DNA of 64,000 bases from Charina bottae (GCA_023362775.1 JALMGJ010000001.1:96461501-96525500), one strand, 5' to 3'. Numbered from the stretch's first letter, positions 46,586 to 58,339 are shown. Notes: generated from the letters alone by a model not told the origin. Numbers and translations are program-made.

Positions 46586-46810
46586 TAAAAGTAAAGGTTC
46601 CCCCCGCACATTTGTGCAGTCATGTCCGACTCTAGGGGCCGGTGCTCATCTCCGTTTGTTAGCTGAAGAGCCAGCGTTGTCCAAAGACGCTTCCACGGTC
46701 ATGTGGCCAGCATGACACACGTGGAACGCTGTTACCTACCCACCAAAGTGGTACCTATTAATCTACTTGCATTTGCATGCTTTCAAATTGCTAGGTTGGT
46801 AAGAGCTGGG
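46586..46810 (-). mobile_element. Sauria-type SINE, 5'-truncated, with target duplication
   Basis: Tail GTAAAGGTTCCCCCCGCACA at the left; the body ends at AGAGCTGGG without the tRNA head. A 10-bp duplication TGCTCTGTGG flanks it (46576-46585 and 46811-46820), so truncation happened at insertion rather than later. Confidence 0.9.
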
Positions 46811-46820
46811 TGCTCTGTGG

Positions 46821-47421
46821 ACACCCCTGAAATATTTGATTTCTGTGGCTGGCAGAAATGTTAAAGTATAGGAGCTGGGGCTAGGGAAAAAAGTTGACGA
46901 TGCATTGTTGAAAAGTTGGGCACAAGCTGCAGCACCAGAGATGCCAGCTGAACCTATTTATGCCTGCTTATCCTTGGTGCTCCCTGTTAAGTCAGGGAAG
47001 TCATATGTAATGATTATCATTCTTTGGGCATCTCTAGAAGATGCTTCTAAATGGATGGATATGGATATGGTTTTTAGGGTGCATGTATGTAATTCCAAGC
47101 ACCATGCATTGTTCTGCCTTTTATTTCATAAATGCTGTGTACATTTCATTCTGTTGTTAACCAAGCAGGGGGACCATTAGCTTTCAAAATTAGGCGGGAA
47201 CAGTTGCTGCAAACCCAAGTCACACATCTGGCAGAGAAGCTTCTGCAGCTTATTGTGGGGAAGGACTTGGGCACTGCCCTCTTAAGATGAGACTTGCTGT
47301 TACAGACATATCACTATTTTTCATCTGAGAGATTTGGGGTGTATTGCCCACTCCCTCCAGTTTTATACCAATGCAGTTGGCATGTTCTTGTGTCATTGCA
47401 GTTAACAGGCCAAATGCCCAG
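46821..47421. other. Intergenic, nothing recognised
   Basis: Nothing recognised. Confidence 0.4.
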
Positions 47422-47727
47422 TAAAAGGTAAAGGTTCCCCCCGCACATTTGTGCAGTCGTGTCCGACTCTAGGGGCTGGTGCTCATCTCCGTTTGTTAGC
47501 CGAAGAGCCAGCATTGTCCAAAGACGCTTCCACGGTCATGTGGCTGCATGACGCACGTGGAATGCTGTTACCTACCCACCGAAGTGGTACCTATTCATCT
47601 ACTTGCATTTGCATGCTTTCGAATTGCTAGGTTGGCAAGAGCTGGAGCTAGTGCGGGAGCTCACTCCGCACGCAGGGCTAGGGATTTGAACCTCCGAACT
47701 TGCGATTGACAAGCCTGGCGTCTTACC
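47422..47727 (-). mobile_element. Sauria-type SINE, nearly full length
   Basis: Tail AAAAGGTAAAGGTTCCCCCC to GATTGACAAGCCTGGCGTCT. The last few bases of the tRNA-like head are missing and there is a small deletion within it. No target duplication found. Confidence 0.88.
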
Positions 47728-48935
47728 AGACCTGCCATTTAATGTTTTAGTCTTTGGAGCTGTAGAAGCTGCAACACAAAAAGCAGCAAATCTTACGCTC
47801 ATAGCTAGAATTTTTAGATGATGTCATCCAAATCTTCTAGAAAAGGCCAAACATCAGCAAGGGAACATTTCAATACTCTGGCAATGACCTCAAGCTAGCT
47901 TGGAAGAAGGAGCAAAGGAACTGCAGAGACTGATTTCATCATGAAACAGGTGAGCTGGAATTCACAATTTTATAGAATTTCTCATGGATTAGACTAAGCC
48001 AAGTATTTTTTTTAATGTCACAATTGATTGTGTCCTGGCCTCACAAACAGCAATTTGCTATCTGGGTTTTTCCATGATAAATCCTTCAAGCTAATCTTGT
48101 AGTTATAAATCCAGTTCAGAATGCAAAACAAAGCTACTGGAGGAAACAGCATGTGAAGGAGTAAAGAAATTGGGAAATCACAAGGTGGGCTGAAGTCAAA
48201 TGCCAAGGATGTTCTTATAGCAAGGATGACCTTCACAGATCGGTGTTGTTCCATCTGCTTTGTCATGCCCAGGTTGCTTCCCAAATACCAGAAGTCTCTG
48301 ATCAAACTTGAGCACTGCTGGCCTTGATCAAGCCTAGTTTTCCTTGGCAGGTTAATATGGAGTGCCATTATTTGATTCAATTGTTCCTCAACATAGATGA
48401 GGATTCTACAGCTCTCCATCTTGTGGCTTTGTATCTTCGAAGATGGAGGTGCTCTCAGAACAGGTGGAAAAGTCTCCCTGTGTAATCTATTCTCCTTGGT
48501 CCGAGACAGGGATGGTGGGATCTTTTGCTGGCTCAGCACAGTTGCTAAAGCTTGTATGTATCATATCTGGCTCTTGAGACAGGTGGTCTTTCCTTGTCTA
48601 AGAATAACTCTTGAGACAGGACCACGAGAGACTGATGGGCCAGTGAAATAGATTGGACTGACAAAGCGAGAGAGAGAGGGCCAAACTCAACACCACCTTG
48701 TGAATTCTGTGTCCACTGGGGATTTGAATCTGGATATCACCAGCCCAAATCCAACACCTTAATCACAACACTACACACGCTGTGTGTGTTAATTAGTTCA
48801 ACGATGCCTAATTGGTTCATCAATTAGTATGACATTCAGCAACTGGTTTGTTACTAGCCACAATTTAAAGGAAGTAATTTTTACTATGAGCACCTCTTGT
48901 ATACCACCTCCCTCTGTCTGCTTCTTCCTCTAATA
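47728..48935. other. Intergenic, nothing recognised
   Basis: No gene or repeat family recognised. Confidence 0.4.
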
Positions 48936-49747
48936 CAGGGGTTCTTAACCTTTTTGTGCCCTGGATGCCTTTGAAAGTTTGGTGAAATCTTCTCAGAAAA
49001 ATGAATTTAAATGTGTGAAATAAAATGCATAGATATAGATTGTATTACAAAGGAGACCAATTTTGTTCAAATATGGTTATCAAAATATTTAAAAATAACA
49101 AATATATAATATAGTAATATATGTTCTTCTTTAAAAAGGTAAAGGTTCCCCCCGCACATTTGTGCAGTCGTGTCCGACTCCAGGGGCCGGTGCTCATATC
49201 TGTTTGTTAGCCGAAGAGCCAGCGTTGTCCGAAGACGCTTCCACGGTCATGTGGCCACATGACGCGCGCAGAATGCTGTTACCTGCCCACCAAAGTGGTA
49301 CCTATTATCTACTTGCATTTGCATGCTTTCGAATTGCTAGGTTGGCAAGAGCTGGGGCGAGTGCGGGAGCTCACTCCGTCACGCGGGGCTAGGGATTCGA
49401 ACCTCCGAACTTGCGATCTTCCGATCGACAAGCCTGGTGTCTTACCCGCTGAACCATCACGCCCCTATGTTCTTCTTTACTCATCCATTAAATCAATAAC
49501 AAGACAATACTGTTTTAAGGGCATAAGAATTTTAGATAGTGAGATTGATCGAAATTAACAAACCTTTTTGGAGTCTAAAGACCATAAATTACTTTGTTGC
49601 CTGCATACATTATTGAATGAAAAGCTAAATTTCAGTTAGAGGTTAGTGAAAATAAAGTTGTAATTTTCTCATATCCAAGTTCACAGATCCCCTGAAAACT
49701 ATTCACGGACCCCAAGGGGTCCATGGACCCCAAATTAAAGACCTCGA
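48936..49747. mobile_element. Old hAT-like DNA element, split by a SINE
   Basis: Left end CAGGGGTTCTTAACCTTTTT; right end reads GGGGTCCATGGACCCC then AATTAAAGACCTCG, whose reverse complement resembles the left end. An imperfect 8-bp flank pair (CTCTAATA, CTTTAATT) fits a hAT target duplication. The Sauria SINE at 49134-49465 sits inside, so this element is the older of the two. Confidence 0.6.
49134..49465 (-). mobile_element. Sauria-type SINE, full length
   Basis: Tail AAAAGGTAAAGGTTCCCCCC to head CGCTGAACCATCACGCCCC. A perfect 14-bp duplication TATGTTCTTCTTTA lies at 49120-49133 and 49466-49479. Confidence 0.93.
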
Positions 49748-50102
49748 CTTTAATTCATCCCCCTTCCAACGGCATGAGCATAACATACTGTTTGGGGAAT
49801 AGAACTTTCCTTTGATCCTGCTGCTCTAGGTGGTCTGGCAGTTTTCCAGGAGTTAATCTTCTGAATCGGAAACAGTTTGTGGTGTACAAGGAGTGGTGCC
49901 ATTCTGAAACAGACTTGTCTCATCTGGAATACCATCTTGAACACAAATTTCTGGTTTGGGGAACTAATTTTACAAAACTATTTGGGGAGTTGGGTGGGGA
50001 TAAATTAAACAAATAAATAAATAAAATCGCTGGACCATTGACAGATTAGTGTAGTCGGAAAAGGAACAGAAGTATAGGTTTTATACATCCCTGGTGCATA
50101 TT

Positions 50103-50162
50103 CTCATTCATTCATTCATTCATTCATTCATTCATTCATTCATTCATTCATATATACAGTAT

Positions 50163-50220
<58 letters not shown>
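50103..50220. repeat. (ATTC)n and (CT)n microsatellites
   Basis: About 48 bp of ATTC units (50103-50150), then about 58 bp of CT (50162-50220). Confidence 0.95.
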
Positions 50221-50224
<4 letters not shown>

Positions 50225-50231
50225 TATAACC

Positions 50232-50366
50232 CACTGTTTCTCAATCTTGGCAACTTTAAGATTTGTGGACTTCAACTCCCAGAAATCCTCAGCCAGCATG
50301 GCTGGCTGGGGAATTCTAGGAGTTGAAGTCCACACATCTTAAAGTTGCCAAGGTTGAGAAACACTG
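50232..50366. mobile_element. Palindromic hAT-type MITE with 8-bp duplication
   Basis: Starts CACTGTTTCTCAATCTTGGC and ends AGGTTGAGAAACACTG; the two halves are near-complete inverted copies through TTCAACTCCCAGAA and GAATTCTAGGAGTTGAA. Target duplication GTATAACC at 50224-50231 and 50367-50374. Confidence 0.92.
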
Positions 50367-50374
50367 GTATAACC

Positions 50375-51860
50375 AATACACCTGATAGATTGTGATCCAT
50401 GAAATATTATAGGTGATATGTGTTAGTCTTTAAGGTGCTACACGTCTGTCCAGGAAATCCTGCAGTTAAGATGCATAGACTGAAATGCTCAGGACTTTTC
50501 CCCAAATGATTCTGAAAATTCTTCCATTCATGAGGGCTGGGTTCACACAAACTAATGCTAAACATTAAACCCAGGTTAACAAAATACAATTGCTTTGTTC
50601 TGATAATATTCTATGCCCAAACTATGTATGTCTTACCATGAAGGCCTGGTTCATATCACATGCCAAGACAATGACTGAATTCATACAACACATATATAAG
50701 TAATTCAGTTACAAACCTAGTGGCTGAATTCACACGGCATGTTTTAGGAGACAGCAACTTCCCAGTTGCTCATTGCATTGAGTCAATCTATGCTTTATTG
50801 AACCATAGTTTGTTGATCAACCACTACTGGCTGTTTGTACATCATTATGCCATGGTTTACTTGAGTAACAAATGGCTAGATTTGCACATTGTAATACATG
50901 ATAAATTACTGTTTATAAATGTTGTGGCTGGGTTCACACAACCCATTAAACAAAATCAAAACCCTATTATGGTTTAGCATATGTGAACCAAACCAGTATC
51001 AAACTTGTACTGTTGTAGTTGAACCCAACTGGAGGACACCAGATTGGGGAAGGTGAATGCTAAGCAGTCATCTGAACACTCAGTTTAGGGAGAAGCTATT
51101 CCACAAGAGAAATCCTTCAAATCCCCAAACCTCTAGTTAAAAGGAAAACACAACCGGATAGCAGAGGATGGGAGATACCCTCTTGGAAAGCTGCCAACAG
51201 AGTTGACACTATTGTCCAAAATGGGTTGCAGTGTACTTCGATTTTATTTATTAGAATTATATCCTGACGTTGGTACTGATCCCGGCAGTGTGCATAATCC
51301 TCTCTTATTTTCCTCACAACAACAGAGACTGGCCCTTAAGATACAGCAACTTACTATGCTTGTAGGATGAATACTGTCCTTTATGGTTTGTGGTTATACA
51401 GTATTGGGTGTGTTTTTGTGTGTTTAATATTTTATAACATCCCTTTGTCGAGGGCAGCCAATTGCCAGAGCCGGTCTTAGTATCCGGAGTGCTTGTCTTG
51501 GAAACGGTTGCCTTATAACCAGCGGGTTACCCTCTGGTCCTCTCTTGAAGGCCAGCTCATGATTTGCGCAGAAGTTTATGTCCATCCTAGTCTGCTTTCT
51601 CCGATGAATTAGACTGACCGCGGCTGGGTTCATCCCCTGTAGCCACGTTTTGGTTAATCATGGTTCCTGAATAAACCCCCGTCGACTAGGTTCACACTTC
51701 CTGCAAATGCAAAGTCAAACCCAACTACATAAGAGCCTAGCTTGTGGTGTAAACCACCATCCCCAGGGCTGCGTTCACTTCGCATCCCTCTAGGCAAAAC
51801 CAAAGACACCCGGCTTAACCAGGGATTGGAGCCCAGCCAGGGACCAAGCGACTGCCCTTC
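50375..51860. other. Intergenic with traces of an old repeat
   Basis: Several segments contain GGTTCACACAA/GAATTCACAC and TTAAACC-type motifs (50530-50580, 50645-50745, 50930-50990, 51640-51740). Similar motifs recur at 54545-54660 and 57500-57735. They look like remnants of one interspersed, partly palindromic family that I cannot name. Confidence 0.35.
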
Positions 51861-51869
51861 CAGCCTGGG

Positions 51870-53050
51870 TTGCAAAGGCCTCTCCGCGACCCCGGGATTG
51901 GCGCGGACCGGTCTGGGCAGTAGCCTCCCGCTTCGTCCCCGCCAGCCTGCTCCTTCCTCGCCGGTAGCAGCGGCAGCGGCAGCGCTTTGCTGCAGTCCCG
52001 GAACCTCGAATCAATAAACAGCCCGCACGCCCCCATTCTGCCACCATTTCCATGGAAACCACCTGAGCCACTTCTTATTGGAGGACTTGCGAGAACCGGG
52101 CCCTGCGCTCCTGCTCGGTGGCGGCTTCTCGTTCCAAGCCCGAGGAGTCTCGCTTCAGCCGGCTGGGAAGCTAAGGCGCACCGTCGCCTCCGAAGCCGAC
52201 CCGGAGGCGGCTGAGCATGAGGCAGCACTCCGGCCGGACAAAACCTCCGTAGTCCGAGAGCACGCAGGAGGACGAGGGCGAGGAGGCGGCGGCGGCCTTG
52301 GAGCGAGCCCCGTGGACGCGCGGACTGAGCAGCCGAGAGAGCCCGCCGAGACGTGCCGGCAAAGGGCGCCTGGCCGCTGAAGAGCCGCCGCCAGCGAGGG
52401 CAAAAGCGGACTGGAGATCTGGACCTTTTGTATGAGCAGAAAGAGGGGGACGCCGCTGCCGCCGGCTCCTCCTCCTCTTGCTGCCAAACCAGTGACAGCT
52501 CAGTATGGGAAGGACGCGCGAGCCGAGCCCCTCTCGGCGATGAGCCGCCGCAGCCGCCGCAGCCAGGTCCTTCCACTCGGGCGGTGAAGCAGCTGCCGCT
52601 CTGCTCTTCGCCCAACGCCGCCTTGGCTGGCGCTGGGATGCCAGCGCGGCTGCCCGAACCCCGTGGGAGCGACAGCCCGCGCGCCCCCGGCCCCGCCAGC
52701 CTCGCTGCGGTAGCCGCCGCCGCCAAGCCGAGTCCGAAGGGAACGTCGTCCCCGCTGCTCCGCGCCGAGAGATGAAGAGGCAGGGCTGGGGGAAGTCCAG
52801 TGTGCAGCTCCTCCAGGGTTGGGCGCGGAGCAAGACCGGCGACGGCGCAGCTGAGCGCGGAGGGCAGATCTTGGTGGGAGCCATGCCGGAAAGTGGGAGC
52901 CCTGGCGGGGACGAAGGGACCCAGACGGCCCTGGAGTTGGAGGTCCCGTCTCGGGCAAGCTCTCCGTGCCCGGAGCAAGTACTCGGGAGCACTAAGGGGT
53001 GCCCGGCAGAAGGGTTAGGAGGCTGCTCGGGGGAGGCATCTGTGCAGGTA
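51870..53050 (+). promoter_or_regulatory. CpG island promoter
   Basis: About 1.2 kb of GC-rich, CpG-dense sequence in AT-rich surroundings, with GCGG and CCGCCG runs. It ends in a candidate first coding exon with a good splice donor (CAG/GTAAGC at 53047/53048), which sets the direction as +. Confidence 0.8.
52772..53047 (+). CDS. Candidate first coding exon, unidentified gene (TSPOAP1 by position)
   Basis: The frame starts at ATG 52772 (purine at -3) or the in-frame ATG at 52883 (GGAGCCATGC context) and stays open to the donor CAG/GTAAGC at 53048, giving 92 or 55 residues. The peptide is low-complexity, rich in Gly, Ser, Glu and Pro (GGDEGTQTALELEVPS, GCPAEGLGGCSGEAS), with no domain. In mammals the next gene after SUPT4H1 on the same strand is TSPOAP1, whose N-terminus is similarly disordered. 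That positional argument is the only support; I did not find its coiled-coil exon within the window. Alternatively the exon is non-coding or belongs to another gene. Confidence 0.35.
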
Positions 53051-54019
53051 AGCAGGTGGGTTGTCTCGTGGGTGCTCCGTAAGGAAAGGAACGCTTGTGT
53101 GTGATTCTCCGAGGAAGATCCTCCATGTTCCGAGACAGTCTATCTCTGAAAGTGTGGGAGGGTGCCAGACTTGTGACATTTCAGAAGCATTGGGCTGTCA
53201 AACCGGCGGTTTGTTTCTGCCTGCAGAGTTTCCCTGCATTCTTGTCTGTCTGCGAAAGGTAGCCCAGCTCCGGCGGATAAGTGGAAATGTCTTATAACAT
53301 TAAAGGCAGCTAGCTTAGACCACCTCTCCAGATGTATGAGATGCAAGAGTTCATTATTTTTTAGAGCATAGAGGATTAGCTCACTGATTGCCTCTCTGTC
53401 TCTCAAGATAATATACTTTAATTGCAAGTGCGGAAGCCAAAAATAGGACCTGGAAGCCTCTGGACCTTACTGGAGGCAAAGGATTGCTGTTGGTTGCTGC
53501 TGGAAACAGAATGCTGGGGATGAAGTAGATGGACCTTTCCTCTGATCCTGCATAGCTCCTCCTAGGTTGCTCCCACTTTACTCTGGATTTTCTGCCCTTG
53601 GTAACCAATGCGAAATTATAACCATCTTCTTTTTCATGGGGGGTGGGGTGTCTTCTTGCCACAAATCTGTGACTGCAAGGAAGGATGTGGTAAACCATGT
53701 AGGCAGACATTAAGGAGGAACCATGTTTCCTACATGGCATACAAGCTGCAGCACTATTGCCATTTAAAAAATCCAGTTGGAAGGGACCTTCCAAAGCTGG
53801 GTATCCAGTTCAGCTAGAAGAAGCCCCCTTCTTTTCCGGAGAAGCTAAAGTATGGCAAAGATGCAGCAGCAGCCGTTAACTGTTATGGCTACATGCAGCT
53901 AACATGTTCAGAGGCGTGATGCCAATGGATGGGAAGCAGGCAGGGAGGAGGAACTGCCTTGATGCCTTGCTGGTAGACCTCCTTGCAAGCATCTGGTGGC
54001 TACACTTGGCTGGGTTTAC
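53051..54019. other. Probable first intron of the downstream gene
   Basis: No exon or repeat family recognised. Confidence 0.35.
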
Positions 54020-54540
54020 TGATTTATTTATTAATGTTTATAGCCAGCACACCATCCTAAGGGAAGGGTAGGGGTAGGGTAGGAGACAGTCCATAAAACA
54101 AGTGGGGTAAAACACAGCAACTACCATAATAACATAATCCAGGGGCACAGATTTTGACAAGGGACAATAGGGCATCACCAGGCTGAGGTTAGGTTCCAAA
54201 TGCCAGAGTGAAAAGCCAAGTCTTTACCTGAGACAGGAATGGAAGCAAAGTTGCCACCAGTCTGGCCTCCAGGGAAGGGCATTTCAACGTTGGGGTGCCA
54301 CAACAGAGGAGGTCCCCTTCTCTGTCCCCACATGATGCACCTCTCCTAACCTTGAGGTGCCAAGGAGGAACCACCCTGCAGATCTTAGTTTTCAGGCAGG
54401 CATATACTGGGACAGATGCTCCCTCTTAATATTGGGTTCCTAAACTGTTTGGGGTTTTAAATGTCATTAGGGAAATGTTGGGAATCTGACCAGTAGCATC
54501 TGGGGAGTCAGTGCAGTTTGCTTTGAACTAGTATTATTCA
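54020..54540 (-). mobile_element. CR1/L2-type LINE 3' end, old
   Basis: Reversed: TTATTTATTAATGTTTATAGCC at the left, then a decayed C-terminal coding end on the minus strand (54189-54374) with an FLSQVKTWLF-like segment. Confidence 0.65.
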
Positions 54541-54933
54541 ACAGGCTAATCCCCAAAGCCAGGTTAACAAAATGTAAATTTCTTAAATAAATAAACGCAT
54601 TGCATTATGGTTTAATGTAATAAATTGAATTCACTCAACATGCTGAACCCCAATCTATTAGCCCTCCCCCCATGTTAGTCTAATTTGTGCAGACTCAGCT
54701 GTGGGGAAGGAAGGAGCTGGATTAGATGGAGAAAGAAACCTTTTGATCTGATGCAACCAAGTTCCTCTTAGGTTCTTTCTGTGCTAATCCTATTTTTCAT
54801 TTCTACAGCACCTTTTAAGTGCTCCACCAGCAGACTAGCCAGAAGCACCTATGAATGATCTATTCTAAGTGAACCAATGCACAAGATTAGTAAAACAGAT
54901 AGGGGTGTTTCCCTTTACCTCTATTCTCTACCT

Positions 54934-55082
54934 CAGCGTTTCTCAACCTCAACAACTTTAAGCTGTGTGGACTTCAACTCCCAGAATTCCCATGCTGGCT
55001 CCCAGAAAACTCCCATGCTGGCTGGGGAATTCTGGGAATTGAAGTCCACGGAGCTTAAAGTTGCTGGGATTGAGAAACACTG
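54934..55082. mobile_element. Palindromic hAT-type MITE
   Basis: Begins CAGCGTTTCTCAACCTC and ends TTGAGAAACACTG. Flanked by CTCTACCT (54926-54933) and TTCTACCT (55083-55090), an 8-bp duplication with one change. A small extra duplication of CCCATGCTGGCT lies at the centre. Confidence 0.88.
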
Positions 55083-55112
55083 TTCTACCTACTCAAATAT
55101 GGTTGTAGGGGT

Positions 55113-55113
55113 G

Positions 55114-55173
<60 letters not shown>
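55113..55173. repeat. (GTCT)n microsatellite
   Basis: About 60 bp of pure TGTC/GTCT units. Confidence 0.95.
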
Positions 55174-55174
<1 letters not shown>

Positions 55175-55179
55175 CCCTC

Positions 55180-56309
55180 AGCCCAATCCACCTCACAGGA
55201 TTGTTGTTCTGGAGAAAACTAGGCAGAAAGTGTGCTATGTATTCCACTTTGACTGCTGGAAGAAAGGGAGGATACAAATATAATACATCATATGATATGA
55301 AGCATTTGAATGTATGAGTATATGGTAAGGACAAGTAGATTTTGTAGGTATATCTGCAGATCTGCCTTCAAACATGTTCTTTTCATTATCTCAGTTGTTT
55401 CCAAATGCCAATTAGTAAGCTGTTGTTATTATACCCATATTACAGAACATATGTAGAAGCATCAAAGCTTGGTGAAGAGTGACTAGATGAAATCAGGACT
55501 TTTCCTTAGTCATTATGTTACCCACTTCTTGGTGGTTTTAGTGGTCCTGGGGGGAGCTGTGTTTCCTCTAAGGTCACTGGGGAAGGAAGAGTGAACTTCA
55601 GAGTCCCAAGTCAGATTTATTGCTCATTCTCTCCCTCCCTCCCTCTCTCTTCCTTCCTCTCCCCCTGAATCAGAAACCACAAAGCAAAACTCAACAGAGC
55701 CAATAGATCTACAACAAATTGCACACATCTGTTCTTATACTGCCTTCTTTGGGGAGTGGCTCTACTCCAGGGTCTCAGTTGCAGGAAGAACTTTCTAAGC
55801 CCAGATTTATTTGCATTCAGCACTTCTGCCCCAAACTCCAACCCTTTCGCAAAAATGATGACCTGGATCTGCTGAAAAATTCAAGATATTTTGCCACTTC
55901 TGTGATTTGGGCTGAGTTAGGAGGAGAGCAAAGGCTACCTTTGTATTCCCAAGAAGCTTGCTGTTAAATGGATCGGCTTTATGGAGGGGGAAATGGTCTG
56001 GATTCCTTGCAGTTGTAATGGTGTCGCACAAAAGAGGCGGGGCCCTTGAGCAAGGGCAGGAGGCAAACCTTGAACTTCCAAGTAATAGGTCTATCTCTGC
56101 TGCACTGGATCAAGGCACCCTGGTTTTTAATGAGCCCCCTACCCCTTGATTCTTATCGAGCTACATGCTTACTTTTGATTCCTGAAATAGCACTTTCTGA
56201 TCCACGTTATATTTCATGATTCCTTCAACATCTCTAATTAGCTTGGTGTCATCTTGTTCCTTAGCATTTTAGACCAAGTAACATGTTGCATGGTGCTTAC
56301 CAATCGATC
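55180..56309. other. Intron or intergenic, nothing recognised
   Basis: Apart from a pyrimidine run at 55626-55665, nothing recognised. Confidence 0.4.
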
Positions 56310-56690
56310 AGGCTGATACCCCACCCATCTCTCACACATACATGGGAAGCTGGCCGAGAGTTGATCTGGCAGGACCTTGGAAGCTGGCCTTCTCTGTCAC
56401 TGTCTCTGCCCTGTGGAACAACATCTACCCCCCCCCCCCGATCTGTATGGTCCTGAGCCTGCTGGCCTTTAGAAAGACCCTGATGACCTATTGGTTCCTC
56501 AGGCACTGGGCCAGGATGTTGTATCAGCCATTAATGTGTTAATGTTTATGTGAATTTTGATCCTATGCTATAGAGTCTGAGCGTTCTTTTGTGGGGGGGG
56601 TTTCTGGATTTTTGAAAAAAAATATTTGCTGTTTTTAATGCTGCTAGCTGCCTATAGATGTTTGTGAGTGGGCAGCCATAGCAATTGAAA
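56310..56690 (+). mobile_element. L2-type LINE 3' end
   Basis: The + strand carries the C-terminal coding motif (KLAFSVTVSALWNN, about 56377-56420) and LLAFRKTLMTYWF, then a 3' UTR ending GGCAGCCATAGCAATTGAAA, which runs into the simple repeat at 56689. Confidence 0.8.
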
Positions 56691-56905
56691 ATAATAAAAT
56701 AAAATAATAAAATAAAATAAATAAAATGAAATGAAATGAAATGAAATGAAATGAAATGATAATAAAATAAAATAAAATAAAATATAAAATAAAATAAAAT
56801 ATAAAATAAAATAAAATAATGAAATGAAATGAAATGAGATGAGATGAGATGAGATGAGATGAGATGAGATGAGATGAAATGAAATAATAAAATAAAATAA
56901 ATACA
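56689..56905. repeat. Evolving (AAAAT)n/(GAAAT)n/(GAGAT)n microsatellite
   Basis: About 215 bp of 5-bp units that change in blocks: AATAA, then GAAAT, back to AAAAT, then GAAAT, a run of GAGAT, and again GAAAT and AATAA. Confidence 0.95.
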
Positions 56906-56909
56906 TCTC

Positions 56910-57802
56910 TAGACTTCAGCTTTTCACTGTACTGTATATTCTGGCTTGAATGAGAGTGCAAAATATGTTTCCAAGCCAAGAAGCCATCAGATATTTTTTT
57001 CAGCAGCCCGGAAAGAGAGAAGGAATGAAGGAGATACTTAGTGGTGCTCGATGGCAGCAGAAATCCTGTTCTTACAGGTATATTCTAGTCTCCCTTCCTC
57101 CTTTAAAAAATCAAATAGTGCTTGAGAGGAGCTTCCTTTGAAATCATAGATGCTGCATAGGAGATCTTTCTGCAGTGAAAAGCTGCTCACTGGGATTAGG
57201 AATTGGATGCTAAAGGAAATGGTGGCATCCAGGTCGTATCCATGGGTGTGGGTATGGGAATCAGATGCAACTTGCTTCCTTCTGGGAATTTTTTAAAGGC
57301 ACCCCTGGCACTTTGATTTCTCAACTCTGCTCCTGAAAGACCCAGCTGTACAGATTAGAGTGCATCCTGGCAGAGAGCTTTTACTGGTTCCCCATTTTGC
57401 CTTTCCCTCTGAAGTGACTTATTTTCTGGTTGAAAAGAATACAAGGGAGAAAGTGGTGGGAAAAGATGGAAGGGCCACAAATCCAAGGCAACATCAGCTT
57501 TGAAGTTATGGCTTGATTTATACAACCTACATGGCTAATTTAAAATGTAATTTGTAGTTCAGCATGTTATGGAAACCCAGCCATTGTGTTAGCATATTGT
57601 GTGAACCCGCCTGGGAGAATGTGGCAAGATGATTACACAGGACACCTAAATTAAGGCTATCCAGGGGTATTTACACAACATGCTTAAGCTGGTTATTGAA
57701 GTATCCCGTTATCTAGGTTTGTATAAACCACTGAGCCACAAAACTAAACCAAATTCAAAAGTACTAATAGAAGAGAATATATGTAGCTCAAGGAGTACGG
57801 CA
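56910..57802. other. Intron or intergenic, mostly unrecognised
   Basis: 57500-57735 contains traces of the same CACACAA/CATGCTTAA repeat as 50645-50990. Nothing else recognised. Confidence 0.35.
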
Positions 57803-57985
57803 GGGATGTATGTATGTATTTATGTATTTATTTATTTAATTTATGTTATCACCCATCTTCCCCCGAAGGGGGAACTCTGGGCGCTTTACAATAAAACCGG
57901 AATTAAAATACAAAACAGATCCCAATGGAAGTGGAATAAATATATAATATCATTATAATTATTAAAAGATATATATAGAATAGAA
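57803..57985 (-). mobile_element. L2/CR1-type LINE 3' UTR
   Basis: TATGTATTTATTTATTTAAT tail, then CACCCATCTTCCCCCGAAGG and GGGCGCTTTACAATAAAACC, matching the 3' UTRs at 22335 and 29720. Coding sequence is absent (truncated). Confidence 0.8.
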
Positions 57986-57992
57986 TGAAATG

Positions 57993-58333
57993 AATTCTGA
58001 GAGTGCCTTGGACTGCAAGAAGATCAAACCAGTCCATACTCCAGGAAATAAGGCCAGACTGCTCACTTGAGGGAATGATATGAAAGGCAAAACTGAAGTA
58101 CTTTGGCCACATAATGAGAAGACAGGATACCCTGGAGAAGATGCTGATGCTAGGGAAAGTGGAAGGCAAAAGGAAGAGGGGCCGACCAAGGGCAAGATGG
58201 ATGGATGATATTCTGGAGGTGACGGACTCGACCTTGGGGGAGCTGGGGGTGGCGACGGCTGACAGGAATCTCTGGCGTGGGCTTGTCCATGAAGTCACAA
58301 AGAGTCGGAAGTGACTGAACGAATAAACAACAA
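57993..58333 (+). mobile_element. BovB LINE 3' end, 5'-truncated
   Basis: Matches the antisense of 41328-41672: TTCTGAGAGTGCCTTGGACT to GGAAGTGACTGAACGAATAA and ACAACAA. The coding frame of the last 66 residues (58114-58314, ending HEVTKSRK) is still open. Confidence 0.92.
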
Positions 58334-58339
58334 ATTTAA

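Noticed and set aside
50094..50342. Frame with Ile-His-Ser-Phe repeats
   Set aside because: Translation of (ATTC)n and (CT)n microsatellites.
51815..52978. Minus-strand open frame of 387 codons and others across the CpG island
   Set aside because: GC-rich, stop-poor DNA gives long frames in all directions. The peptides are low-complexity Ala/Arg/Gly, and the splice donor and island end favour a + strand first exon.
56644..56979. Open frames rich in Ser/His/Leu/Phe/Ile
   Set aside because: Translations of the (AAAAT)n/(GAAAT)n microsatellite.
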